From NCBI GenBank assembly GCA_037783545.1, contig JBBELK010000308.1, positions 744,001-808,000 of the forward strand: DNA of 64,000 nt, in the 5' to 3' direction. This DNA comes from Henricia sp. BOLD:AAB3569 (lineage: Eukaryota; Echinodermata; Asteroidea; Spinulosida; Echinasteridae). Every line of letters begins with the position of its first letter. The first letter of the stretch is position 1. This document shows, piece by piece, positions 55,901 to 64,000 of the stretch. The position numbers were made by a program, and so were the translations under genes. The notes under the pieces were generated by a model, which was not told the DNA's origin, searched no databases, and saw only the letters and a program-made list of their open reading frames with translations.

Positions 55901-58900
55901 TATGAAAGATGCATACAGTTTTACCAACTGTTAAATACCATTTTTTATGATTTGGTGATGATTGATAAAATTAAAAATATCCTTGAACAATTTGGGCAAA
56001 TATTATGGTGTTCTTTTTGTCGTTGACCTTCAGGTTTTTGTGCGGCAGAAAGACAGGACGGCCAACATCAGCACCAATTTCCGAATCGCCAAGATGTCGC
56101 TGATTGACCTGGCAGGGTCGGAGCGGGCCACCGTCACAACCAACAGGGGCGCGAGGTTCCGTGAGGGGGCGAACATCAACCGTTCACTACTGGCACTAGG
56201 GAACTGCATTAATGCGCTCGCAGACAATAAAAAGGTAGAAAAACAGTTAAAAGAGCGTGTCTAGATCAAAATTGACCACCCATTTTTCCCACGGGTGTTG
56301 AGATTTTGATACCGTATTATTTGTCATAGGTTTATCATTACCATTCTGAAATTTCGTGTTCTCAATCCGTATATGGGTAATTCCCAAAATTAGGGGTCCA
56401 AAAGTGTGACACGCTTTTTAAGATTTCCAAGTGTTTTTAATGACTGAAAGTGGTTTCCCAGTAGAAAATAATTATTTTTATTTGTACAAATGCCACTCAA
56501 ATTTAATGTTTGTGTGTAGATATGGCACCAAGGTTAATGCAAACTCATTGTACAGCCAATTTTCATTGGCGTAGGTAACCCAGGACACCAAACTCCTATT
56601 CAATACCATGGAACAAATTATAAGCCTTTATGGTCTTTTGTTTTGAATATTTTTCAGGAATCAGAAAACAAAATATTGAAGAAAATGATGCTGCCCCCTA
56701 TAATCACAGGCCACAGTCCATTATTGAGAATTTGTGGTCATAAGTGGTGATTTTTGAAGCAGAGAGTGTCGTACGTAACTGGGACACCAAAGATTTTGGA
56801 CCCCTAATTTTGGGAATTACCCATATTTTCAAGGATTACGTCAACAAAATCACAGATGTTTTGTAAACTAATTTATCCGGTTCCATAAAGCAGAGCAGTT
56901 AATTACACCAACCTTTTTGCTTCCACATCCAAATTGGAGATTGCAAATTTCCTGTTTTCTTCCCATGGATAGTATTTTGGGGTGGTATTTTGGGGTGGTA
57001 TTTTATATGATTATTAGGTTAGAACGAAATTCATCTCTGGAAAAATCTGAATAATCCTTTCACTTTTCTTTACTTATATCTTTGTACAGAGCAAAGGTCA
57101 TATTCCATACCGCAACAGCAAACTGACTCGACTGTTGAAGGATTCACTCGGGGGAAACTGCCAGACGGTTATGATCGCCGCTATTAGTCCGTCCAGTCTG
57201 ACGTACGAGGATACACTAAACACGCTCAAGTACGCCAGCCGGGCCAAGAATATACGAACCTCGGTGAGTATATAGCGTATAGAAATACCAACTAAGGGCC
57301 TGGGCTCAGTGTCCACCCTGTAATGTGGGATATTCCTGGCGCTGTTGCCATTATTACCGCTGCCATCGGGGAATCACGAGAACAATTTTGCTTCAACTAG
57401 GTGGCTGCCTGGCCAAGGCACACAACCCTATCAGCACTTAGATTGTGGCATTCACCCTACATGGTACTCCTGGTGCTGTTGCCATTATTATCGCTGCCAT
57501 CATGGAATCACCAGAACCATTCCACTTAAACAAGGTGGCTACCTGGCCAAGGCGCACAACCCTATCAGCAGTTAGATTGTGGCATTCCCCCTACAGGGTA
57601 CGCCTGGTGCTGTTGCCATTATTACCACTGCCATCAGGAAATCACGAGAACCATTTCACTTCAACTAGGTGGCTGCCTGGCCAAGGCGCACAACCCTATC
57701 AGCAGTTAGATTGTGGCGTTCCCCCTACATGGGAACTCCTAGTGCTGTTGCCATTATTACCGCTGCCATCAGGGAATCACCAGAACCATTTCACTTCAAC
57801 TAGGTGGCTGCCTGGCCAAGGCACACAACCCTATCAGCAGTTATATTGTGGCATTCCCCCTACAGGGTACTCCTGGCATTGTTGCCATTATTACCGCTGC
57901 CATCAGGGAATCACCAGAACCATTTCACTTCAACTAGGTGGCTGCCTGGCCAAGGCACACAACCCTATCAGCAGTTAGATTGTGGCATTCCCCCTACAGG
58001 GTACTCCTGGCACTGTTGCCATTATTACCGCTGCCATCAGGGAATCACCAGAACCATTTCACTCCAACTAGGTGGCTGCCTGACCAAGGCACACAACCCT
58101 ATCAGCAGTTAGATTATGGCATTCCCCCTAACAGGGTACTCCTGGTGCTGTTGCCATTATTACCGCTGCCATCAGGGAATCACCAGAACCATTTCACTTC
58201 AACTAGGTGGCTGCCTGGCCAAGGCACACAACCCTATCAGCAGTTAGATTGTGGCATTCCTCCTACAGGGTACTCCTGGCGCTGTTGCCATTATTACCGC
58301 TGCCATCAGGGAATCACCAGAACCATTTCACTTCAACTAGGTGGCTGCCTGGCCAAGGCGCACAACCCTATCAGCAGTTAGATTGTGGCATTCCCCCTAC
58401 AGGGTACTCCTGGCACATGTTGCCATTATTACCGCTGCCATCAGGGAATCACCAGAACCATTTCGCTTCAACTAGGTGGCTGCCTGGCCAAGGCGCACAA
58501 CCCTATCAGCACTTAGATTGTGGCATTCCCCATACCAAAGCATTAATTGTTGTTTCTTTCACTATTAACAGCTGAAACAGAATGTCGTCAACGTGGACCT
58601 GCACATCAGCCGCTATACAAAGATTGTGGAGGAATTAAGAACCGAGGTAAATTTTATTTTAAAAAAGCCTGTTCAGATTTTTCGTTTGAACCTAACAATC
58701 ATATAAAATACTGCCTCAGAATACTATCCATGGAACAAAAATGGGAAATTTGCTATCTCAAAATTGGATGTGGAAGCAAAAAGGTTGGTGTAATTACTGC
58801 ACTGATTTATGGAACCGGATAAATTAGTTTACTAAACATTTGTGGCATTTTGACAATATGTTGGCCTTTCTATTTATATGATATGAGTGGCTTGCGACAG

Positions 58901-61900
58901 GCTTGCAATGCATAGTTCCGACCTGTCAATCAAGCCGAACCCGTCGACCAATCACAACAGAGCTAGCAGACAGCGCCCACATAGGTCAAAGTGCATTGCC
59001 TCACAAACAACATCACGATTTTCTGCCCATACGTTGTATGCGGTGTTTCGGGTAAATTTTTGGTTTCAAGGCCGGGCAATTCACTGTTCAAAGGTAAGAA
59101 AGCGAATTGTTATGAATATATGACATCTCTGTATCACTGGCCTTTTACTTGGTGTGTGCTACGGTAATTGTCGACCCTGAAACATGAATACCTTTGAGTT
59201 TTCTCCAATGAATCTGTGCTTTCCGTTGAAAGTCCCATTGGTTTGTGCAGTGTGTGTAGCCATTTTGACGATAGCGTGTGAGGCATAGCAACTGCTCTTG
59301 TGATATTCACATTGTTGTCATTATTTAAACGGCTTCTTCATTTATCTTTTAAGGTGTCAGAATTGAAGATCAAACTTCAGAACTACGAATCGGGCAGTGT
59401 AGTAATGCCAATGGCTCCATCGTGTGATAACAGTGACGACAGAATTCATAGGTAAGTGTTAAAGACAGATTACATGATTGGAAAACTTCTAAGAACAGGA
59501 ACAACAGCATTACATAACTAAAGAATGTTGATAAACTGCCTTGTAGAAATTTCAGCCACATAGATGCTGTAATACTTCAAAAAACCTGAAAAATCCATGC
59601 ATGGTTTTTGTGATAAATGAATGAGTAGCATGCTTTGAGTTTTAGCGTGTCCTCGGGAAACGCACTTAGTATTTTAGTAGTGCATACCGCGCCGTGAATG
59701 GGCAAAATTACTTGCACGTAAACAAAATAAAATATGTTTGCAAACAATTTTTTAAAGATCCTTCAGTTGGCAATTTGTCCACAAAGGTACCATTTTAAAA
59801 GGGGAAGAATTTCTGGTGGCGTTTGCTACCATTGCTATCAACACTTTTAGTCGGATTTTTCTTGTCAACTGATGAAGTAAAATTTTGGGTCAGGCCTAAC
59901 AAAATAAATGGTGTGTTTACGGTAACCCGACCTACATGTACCTAGAATTTTTGAGGCCAAATTGCCGACCTCAAACTTTTTATTGCCAATTTTCAAGTTG
60001 ATAATTTTAAATGAGCACTATTTGCAATATTTTCCAACGAACATAACATTTTCTACACTTGTACATGAACATGGTTAATAGTGTTAATAGTGAGTTTCGA
60101 ACATTGCAAAACAACACGCAAATGCATGAACTGAAATGTTTTAAAAAATGACAAAATAAAATAATTTTCCTACCTGGATTTTGTTTAGGACGTTACCGTA
60201 AACGCACCATTTATTTTGTTTGGGTCACTGCAAATGATGTAGGTGGGCTTTTATAAACGTCCTTTTTTACATTTGCCCTTTAGGTTGCAAGCAGAACTCC
60301 ACAAGGTTTTTGCCCAACGCTGTAGCAAAAGGAAAGAGCTGCTTGAGCTAGAATCATCCGACAGGCACCTTACGATCCTAATCAGCCGCAAACAGTCAAT
60401 GGCCGAACGAATACGACTGGTGTATGGAGGCTCCACACAGGGTGACAAGGTACAGTGACACGTCACTATATAATGTTATAACACGCCTCTTTGTGGTTCT
60501 CAATCCTAACTGGCTGAAACGCAGTCACATGAGGTTCACTAATCTAGGCTAGTGCATGAAATTTGCGCCAGCGTGAACTAGACGCCCGTATCAAGTTTCG
60601 GGCGCGAGCGTTAAGACTTCACGCGCGCATGATTCCCTGCTAGTGTTCCTGACCGGTCACTAGTCTCAAAAACTAGTGACCGGTTACTGCGCCCTCTGGA
60701 GGTTGCTTGTTAATGTATTAAATTTAATTCCATCTTAAATTTAATTCCATGTGTGTATTTTTGCCTGAGGCGTGTTATAAAACACATATGGACTGGCATA
60801 ATTCGGTCTCAAGTGCACGTCTATGTGCCCCTCGTGACTGTGAGTGACCACAAGAGGGTCCTATTTCCCCTCGGGGCCCATAGACTTGCACTAGTGACCT
60901 CATTGCCAGTCCATATGTGTATAATAGTCACAAGTGTACTAGATTTCTATCCCATCATGCGCAGCGTGCAGTGAATTGTGGGGGAACCGTAACGGCACGT
61001 ATTCTTATAATATTTCATGGCCAAATTAAGTGGCCTTCTTTTTCTTTAGACCTAAGCTTTCTGTCATGTGGAGCACTATGGCGGATCGGTCTAGTGGATC
61101 GTATTCAAAACCTGGGTGAGTTGTTGTGGGTTCGAATCCCGGTCCGGCCCATCCATGGTGCGTGTACCCTTGAGCAAGGTACTTTGTCACGCATAATTGC
61201 TTCTCTCCACCCATGGGTAAAATGCATGGGTACCTGGTGCTTGCAGTAGGGAAGGAAACTGCAGACCCGGCCGAGCAGTAGTCGGCTCTATCGCCGGGTA
61301 GCCTATAAAAAAAAATGCAGGCTTACAAGCCAAGAAGTTGAAAGATGACCGTCCGCAGCAAAGCGCGGAAACCGCGCGTGCCCATCCTTTCCTTTTTTTC
61401 TGTCACGAACACCATTATTAACTTTAAAAACTTCTTTTTAAATGTTTTCTCTCCTTGTACAGACAATGGGCCGGTTTGAGCGGCATATCGCAGCCTCCGT
61501 AGCGCGCCAGACGCGGCTACGAGAGCGTAAACCGGCTGTAGAAGACCGGATTAAGACGAACCAGGAGTGGCTCGACAGGGTCAAAGGTCAGATTGAGGTC
61601 GAATGGGGTCAGGACCAGATTCCAATGGTAATTAAATCAGTCATTTCGCATTTGCTTATGAAACTTATTTTTCCCAAATTCTTGGACCAGTATGATATTG
61701 TAGAGTGCCAATCGAAAGTAATACATTTATTGACAATAGGGCTGTGCATTTTCGAATAATTGACTATTCCAAATTTAATTTAAAATCTTTTTAAAATCAA
61801 TCCCAATCCCAATTCCATTATATAAACTCATGTATTGTATTCAGGTTCTTCAGGAGAGCGTACGATCGAGACACCTCGAGGTTGAATTGAAGGACTGCCG

Positions 61901-64000
61901 ACGTCAGATTAAACACCTCAAGAGGTTTGCTAGACAGCAAGATAATCATCAGCAGAGCTCGGAGAGGTAAAATACGCAGCATTGCTAAGCTGTCTGAGTT
62001 TCCCTTTACTTTTTTGTTTTGTTTGTTTCCGTAAATCAACCTTTTAAGTAGTCTGCAAGCGTTTACTCTAGTCCACGTTATTTCACTTGAGACATTTTAC
62101 TGGACCCCTTCAGGTAATTAGTTGATTAACCACTTCGCGACGGCTAGGCATTTTTCAATTTATTCCCCTGGAGCGGGAGACTGCACTAGCAGTTTTGGTT
62201 ATGCAGTATACATGTATGTCTCTGGGGCTGGAGACTTGTTGACTAGTTTTTATTTCAAGTCGTAAATCAATCTTATTTCCCAAGTCCAGTCACAAGTCAT
62301 TTTCTCCAGAGTTAAGTCACAGGTCAAAAACCCAAAACTGACTTGACCCCAAACCAACAAGATAAGAGACCAGCTCTGCCCTGGGGTCGATTTCACAAAG
62401 ATTTACGACGCGTCGCAAATACCAAATCCATCGCAACTCCCCAATCCCATGGCAAAATTACAAAGGGTTCGGCGACTTGCGATGGGTATGGTACTTTTCT
62501 TTGTGAAATCGACCCCTGGTCTAATTCATGGGCTAATTCTGTATAACCGCCCCCAAGACACTCACACTTAGAACTGCATATGCATTTCCCTGTTGCGAAG
62601 TGGTTAAAGTTCTTTGAACAAATAAAAAACAATATGGTTTTTTTTCTAAAGATGCTCAGACTTTTAGCAAGCTTTTTTTTTTTTTTTTTTTTTTTAACTA
62701 CTACGTGTCAAAAAAAAAAACTGTCCTACTTTTAATCTTGAATAACCTTGTCATTTTTCAACTTATTTAAACGAAAATTTCACATCATGTAAACAAGACC
62801 TGACAAATTTAATGGAGTGAGTTTCATCAGTTTTGTCCAAAAGGGTGAGATTTAATGGCCATACGAAGAAAAAAAAGACACCTAAATTTCAGAATTTGCC
62901 ATTTTCGACTTGGCATCTGCCATTTTCAAGTAAACTGTCTACATGTATGTCCAAGGTCCCTTTGCACCTCCTAATGAAATGCTTGAAGCAATCAAGATGG
63001 TTTGCAATAACATTTGGAGTGATCCTGCCTTTCTTCATAAGCTTTCTGACTGCATGCAGCACACATTCCACCACCGTCTCCAGCGATGTAATGACATTGA
63101 AGGAGGCGAAGTCGAAAGTGGCGAATTCTGAAATTGACTTTTTTTTTCGTATGACCATTAAATATCACCCTCTTGGACAAAACTGATGAAACTCACTCAG
63201 TAAAATTTGTCAAGCTTTGTTTAAATCCGTTGGAAAATGACAAGGTTGTTCAAGATTAAAAGTAGGACAGGTTTTTCAGACACGTACGTAGTATAAGGGT
63301 TTATTTTTGCCCTACCCGGTATAACTTGATTAGCACTGTATACCCCGAGACACATAGCATGCTTCATAGCGTGCTTGGTTGGGACTCGAACCCACGACCA
63401 TGGTTGTAATCAAGTTTTGTCAGACACTGCTCTTGGCATGAGGGTTGCGCTCATGTGTGTTGAATCATAGGTGTTGTGGTTCAGGCCACGAATCGCTTTG
63501 AAAATATAGGGTGGAAATAAGTGGGTTTATTATACATCAATGATTTATTATACATCAATAAGTGCAAATCTAATGAAGAAACCAAAATTTGGAGGGGAAA
63601 AAATATGAAGAATTTATTAGGAAAAACTTTCTGAGTTGTCCCATAGCCTTAGTGCATGAGGGCTTATGTGACGTCCGACTTGTAAATTCTTTCCAATAAG
63701 TGGTTATTTAATGAGCAAATTTGCCGACATGATAATACTTTCTGGGGCTTCTTCTTTGCATTTTAGAGCTAGTCTAAAAACCACGTCACATCGCACCTCT
63801 GGTCTTATACCCCTTGTCCGATATAACAGGTTAATCACGAGTCTCCTAACGACAGTCCGTAAACAGTTCTACCTGCTGAAAGGCTCGGGATTGGCCACTT
63901 CGGACGTGATGACAGACTTTGAGGCAATCCAGAAACAAGTTGAAGGTGACCGGGAGGTCGCGTGGGCCGACCAGAGCGTGTCGGAGGTCGCAGAGGTCAA
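46969..64000 (+). CDS. KIF18A: KIF18A-like kinesin-8 motor, 13 coding exons, 3' end beyond window
   Basis: Exons: 46969-47172, 48199-48385, 50438-50595, 51695-51799, 55014-55124, 56034-56234, 57090-57263, 58572-58646, 59354-59451, 60284-60449, 61463-61627, 61845-61966, 63767-64000+. All junctions keep frame; 666 aa are visible. Function (family): plus-end-directed kinesin-8 that accumulates at kinetochore microtubule ends, dampens their dynamics and aligns chromosomes. Seen: [14 protein letters not shown]-binding GATGAGKT at 135-142, SSRSH at 247-251, DLAGSE at 280-285, [20 protein letters not shown], then neck and coiled-coil segments. [20 protein letters not shown] and [13 protein letters not shown] match kinesin-8, not kinesin-1. 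The chosen ATG is the first in frame after an in-frame TTG/CAT stretch; a spliced 5' UTR is likely. Resemblance to human KIF18A extends past the motor; KIF18B is less likely, supported by METTL15 next door. Confidence 0.93.
47262..47365 (+). pseudogene. Fragment of a repeated coding-like sequence (TPNVIA..LDCF)
   Basis: The segment can be translated as VETVVES, then [12 protein letters not shown]. The minus strand of 62889-63158 translates as LETVVE, then [12 protein letters not shown]. Across the shared TPNVIA/LDCF codons four third-position changes are silent. It sits 90 bp inside KIF18A intron 1 and has no start, so it is probably the remnant of a mobile or captured coding sequence of unknown identity. 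Confidence 0.4.
47355..47735. mobile_element. Inverted arrays of CAACTCGACC / GGTCGAGTTGG
   Basis: About seven CAACTCGAC units at the left (47370-47477) face about five GGTCGAGTTGG units at the right (47625-47702). Outer CAAAGGGAC blocks occur at both ends (47350 and 47726). The units resemble the ACTCGGCC units at 32672-32863. Confidence 0.75.
47888..48145. mobile_element. Foldback, arms about 110 bp, before KIF18A exon 2
   Basis: GGTAGAATAAGTCGTGCAGG / CCTGCGTGACTTATTCTACC-type ends. Inner arms share CGACCATAAG and CACAATGGAAATTCC. It ends about 50 bp before the exon 2 acceptor at 48198. Confidence 0.8.
48418..48550. mobile_element. 130-bp palindromic MITE, copy 4 (reverse)
   Basis: Carries GTGCAACCATGCATGTCCTC, the complement of the core in 6545-6684, plus inverted TCGAATAGCTGC and GGCAGCTCTTCGA ends. 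Confidence 0.75.
48575..48965. mobile_element. Interspersed repeat shared, inverted, with 59485-59880
   Basis: ACAAGAAAAACCTGACTAAA, AATGGTACCTTTG and ATCTATGTGGCTGAAA blocks recur in reverse complement at 59485-59880. Both copies are in introns of the KIF18A-like gene, so they could pair in its pre-mRNA. Confidence 0.7.
49010..49352 (-). mobile_element. tRNA-derived SINE, reversed, in KIF18A intron 2
   Basis: On the minus strand: GTACCGTGGCCGAGTGC A-box region, GGGTTCGATATCC B box, then TTGAGCAAGGCACT, AAGGGATGTAAAGC and AAAGATCCCAGAGC. Same family as 6884-7265. Confidence 0.85.
49380..50392. mobile_element. TTAA-flanked MITE, family B copy 3, carrying a nested element
   Basis: AGGGCCCCTGAAATG and CATTTCAGGGGCCCT ends lie between TTAA sites (49376-49379, 50393-50396). 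The interior matches 29150-29732, except for the 438-bp insert at 49525-49962. Confidence 0.9.
49525..49962. mobile_element. TA-flanked Tc1/mariner-like MITE nested in family B
   Basis: Ends TGGGTCTGTCCACAGTAATG and CATTACTGTGGACAGACCCA are perfect inverted repeats with TA on each side. Joining the flanks at one TA restores TTACATATGCA, as in the complement of uninterrupted family B sequence near 29569-29588. Confidence 0.9.
51063..51545. mobile_element. TTAA-flanked family C element, intact copy
   Basis: AGATAGTATACATGATTGGT and CCAATCATGTATACTACCT ends lie between TTAA sites (51059-51062, 51546-51549). The middle is a degenerate array of GGGCGAAGTGG / GGGGCGAAATGG units ending in TCTCATGAGACGAAAA. 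It ends in KIF18A intron 3, 150 bp before exon 4. Confidence 0.88.
52968..53093. mobile_element. Palindromic MITE, copy 2
   Basis: GGGGGCGCGTTCAATAGCGC at the left is mirrored by GCGCTATTGAACACGCCCC at the right. Same family as 12478-12592. Confidence 0.8.
53382..53495. repeat. C-rich run, CG-rich loop, G-rich run hairpin
   Basis: Polycytosine (53388-53417) and polyguanine (53475-53494) runs flank inverted CCCATTTCAATGTTG / CAACATTGAAATGGG. It is prone to cruciform or G-quadruplex formation and to assembly error. Confidence 0.8.
53945..55013. other. Remainder of KIF18A intron 4
   Basis: GAAATTAGATTACTAGTTTC (54467 onward) and its complement near 54910-54930 bound a further inverted-repeat element of about 470 bp. 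The rest is unique AT-rich sequence. Confidence 0.5.
55303..55804. mobile_element. TTAA-flanked family C element, intact, reversed copy
   Basis: AGGCAGTATACATGATTGG and CCAATCATGTATACTATCT ends lie between TTAA sites (55299-55302, 55805-55808). The core is the reverse complement of that at 51063-51545: CCACTTCGCCC and CCATTTCGCCC units. Confidence 0.9.
56265..57040. mobile_element. GTGTTGAGATTTTGATACC repeat, interrupted, in KIF18A intron 6
   Basis: Matches 35766-36400 in FAR intron 12 on both sides of the insert at 56374-56823. The right part (ACCAACCTTTTTGCTTCCAC and TTCCCATGGATAGTATTTTG) recurs inverted at 58656-58835. Confidence 0.75.
56374..56823. mobile_element. TA-flanked Tc1/mariner-like MITE, nested
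   Basis: Ends TGGGTAATTCCCAAAATTAG and CTAATTTTGGGAATTACCCA with TA on each side (56372-56373, 56824-56825). Removing it with one TA gives CCGTATATTTTCAAG, against CCGTATACTTTCAAG in the uninterrupted host copy near 35875. Confidence 0.9.
57322..58532. repeat. Satellite-like array, 134-bp unit x about 9, filling KIF18A intron 7
   Basis: Nine units share TTGCCATTATTACCGCTGCC, AACTAGGTGGCTGCCTGGCC and CACAACCCTATCAGCA. The array begins about 60 bp after the exon 7 donor and ends about 40 bp before the exon 8 acceptor. Units are about 90% or more alike by eye. Long open frames across it reflect the period (134 mod 3 = 2) and are not genes. Confidence 0.95.
59893..60225. mobile_element. MITE short form of the 51883-53905 element
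   Basis: ACAAAATAAATGGTGTGTTT and AACGCACCATTTATTTTGT ends; the body contains TTGAGGCCAAATTGCCGACC, as in the long form. It is 60 bp before KIF18A exon 10. Confidence 0.85.
61068..61330 (+). mobile_element. tRNA-derived SINE in KIF18A intron 10
   Basis: A-box region TGGCGGATCGGTCTAGTGG, perfect B box GGTTCGAATCC (61129-61139), CCCTTGAGCAAGGTACTTTG, GGTACCTGG and an A9 run near 61307. Confidence 0.8.
62105..62608. mobile_element. Repeat with CCACTTCGCGAC / GTTGCGAAGTGG ends, carrying a nested MITE
   Basis: The outer inverted ends enclose a copy of the 25080-25373 sequence. It is interrupted at about 62385-62520 by a MITE whose ends read GGGGTCGATTTCACAAAGAT and CTTTGTGAAATCGACCCC. The uninterrupted copy at 25280-25320 lacks that MITE. 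Confidence 0.8.
62695..63290. mobile_element. Large foldback enclosing a coding-like core
   Basis: AAAAGTAGGACAG-type ends are mirrored (ACTGTCCTACTTTTAATCTT at 62721 against AAGATTAAAAGTAGGACAG at 63253). Arms of about 200 bp surround 62940-63090, whose minus strand can be read as [18 protein letters not shown] followed by [17 protein letters not shown]. The core resembles 47262-47365. It lies in KIF18A intron 12. Confidence 0.75.
63335..63480 (-). mobile_element. Possible SINE head fragment
   Basis: On the minus strand, CATGGTCGTGGGTTCGAGTC resembles the tRNA-like head of the SINEs above, but the expected body does not follow clearly. Confidence 0.35.

Noticed and set aside
57345-58575. 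Overlapping plus-strand frames of 76-177 codons
   Set aside because: They follow the 134-bp satellite unit and repeat the same peptide with frame shifts; no start context or homologue.

Overview
This window is nuclear DNA from an animal, most likely an invertebrate deuterostome (echinoderm, hemichordate or cephalochordate; I cannot choose between them). Genes are split into many short exons with GT/AG borders. The proteins are animal types (kinesin-8, fatty acyl-CoA reductase 1, a mitochondrial RsmH-like methyltransferase, a collagen/C1q protein). Introns and spacers are full of miniature inverted-repeat transposons, foldback elements and tRNA-headed SINEs. There are no operons, viruses or CRISPR arrays.

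Layout, left to right. 704-3489 (+): a two-exon secreted collagen/C1q-domain protein. 5795-11865 (-): the first four coding exons of an acidic, WGEFGGF-containing trafficking protein, best matched to CCDC91/p56; its remainder must lie left of the window or is unrecognised, so the C1q gene may sit inside it on the opposite strand. 11866-19254: a repeat-rich spacer with one possible orphan minus-strand exon (about 13093-13495). 19255-36602 (+): a complete 13-coding-exon fatty acyl-CoA reductase (FAR1/FAR2 orthologue, 518 aa), including a probable GC-AG intron and four tandem copies of half an exon. 36603-40346: a repeat spacer. 40347-44302 (-): a complete five-exon METTL15 (398 aa). 44303-46968: a head-to-head spacer with paired CCAAT boxes, a TTCGAA site and a probable non-coding first exon. 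46969-64000 (+): a KIF18A-like kinesin-8 (13 coding exons seen, 666 aa), which runs off the right edge.

The genes do not form one pathway: they cover innate-immune or extracellular recognition, trans-Golgi trafficking, peroxisomal fatty alcohol and ether lipid synthesis, mitochondrial rRNA methylation and mitotic chromosome alignment. Their linkage is the most informative result. In human, METTL15 and KIF18A are head-to-head neighbours on 11p14, CCDC91 and FAR2 are neighbours on 12p11, and FAR1 is on 11p15. Here all four families lie within about 60 kb, which looks like the single pre-duplication version of the vertebrate 11p/12p paralogy region.

The mobile-element layer is readable in detail. 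Three families flanked by TTAA, two TA-flanked elements, one TTA-flanked family, one family with 8-bp target duplications and several SINEs can be delimited. Three nested insertions can be checked against uninterrupted copies of the host repeat in the same window. Exon coordinates were assigned by hand from reading frame, splice sites and recall of family sequences; no alignment or search was run.
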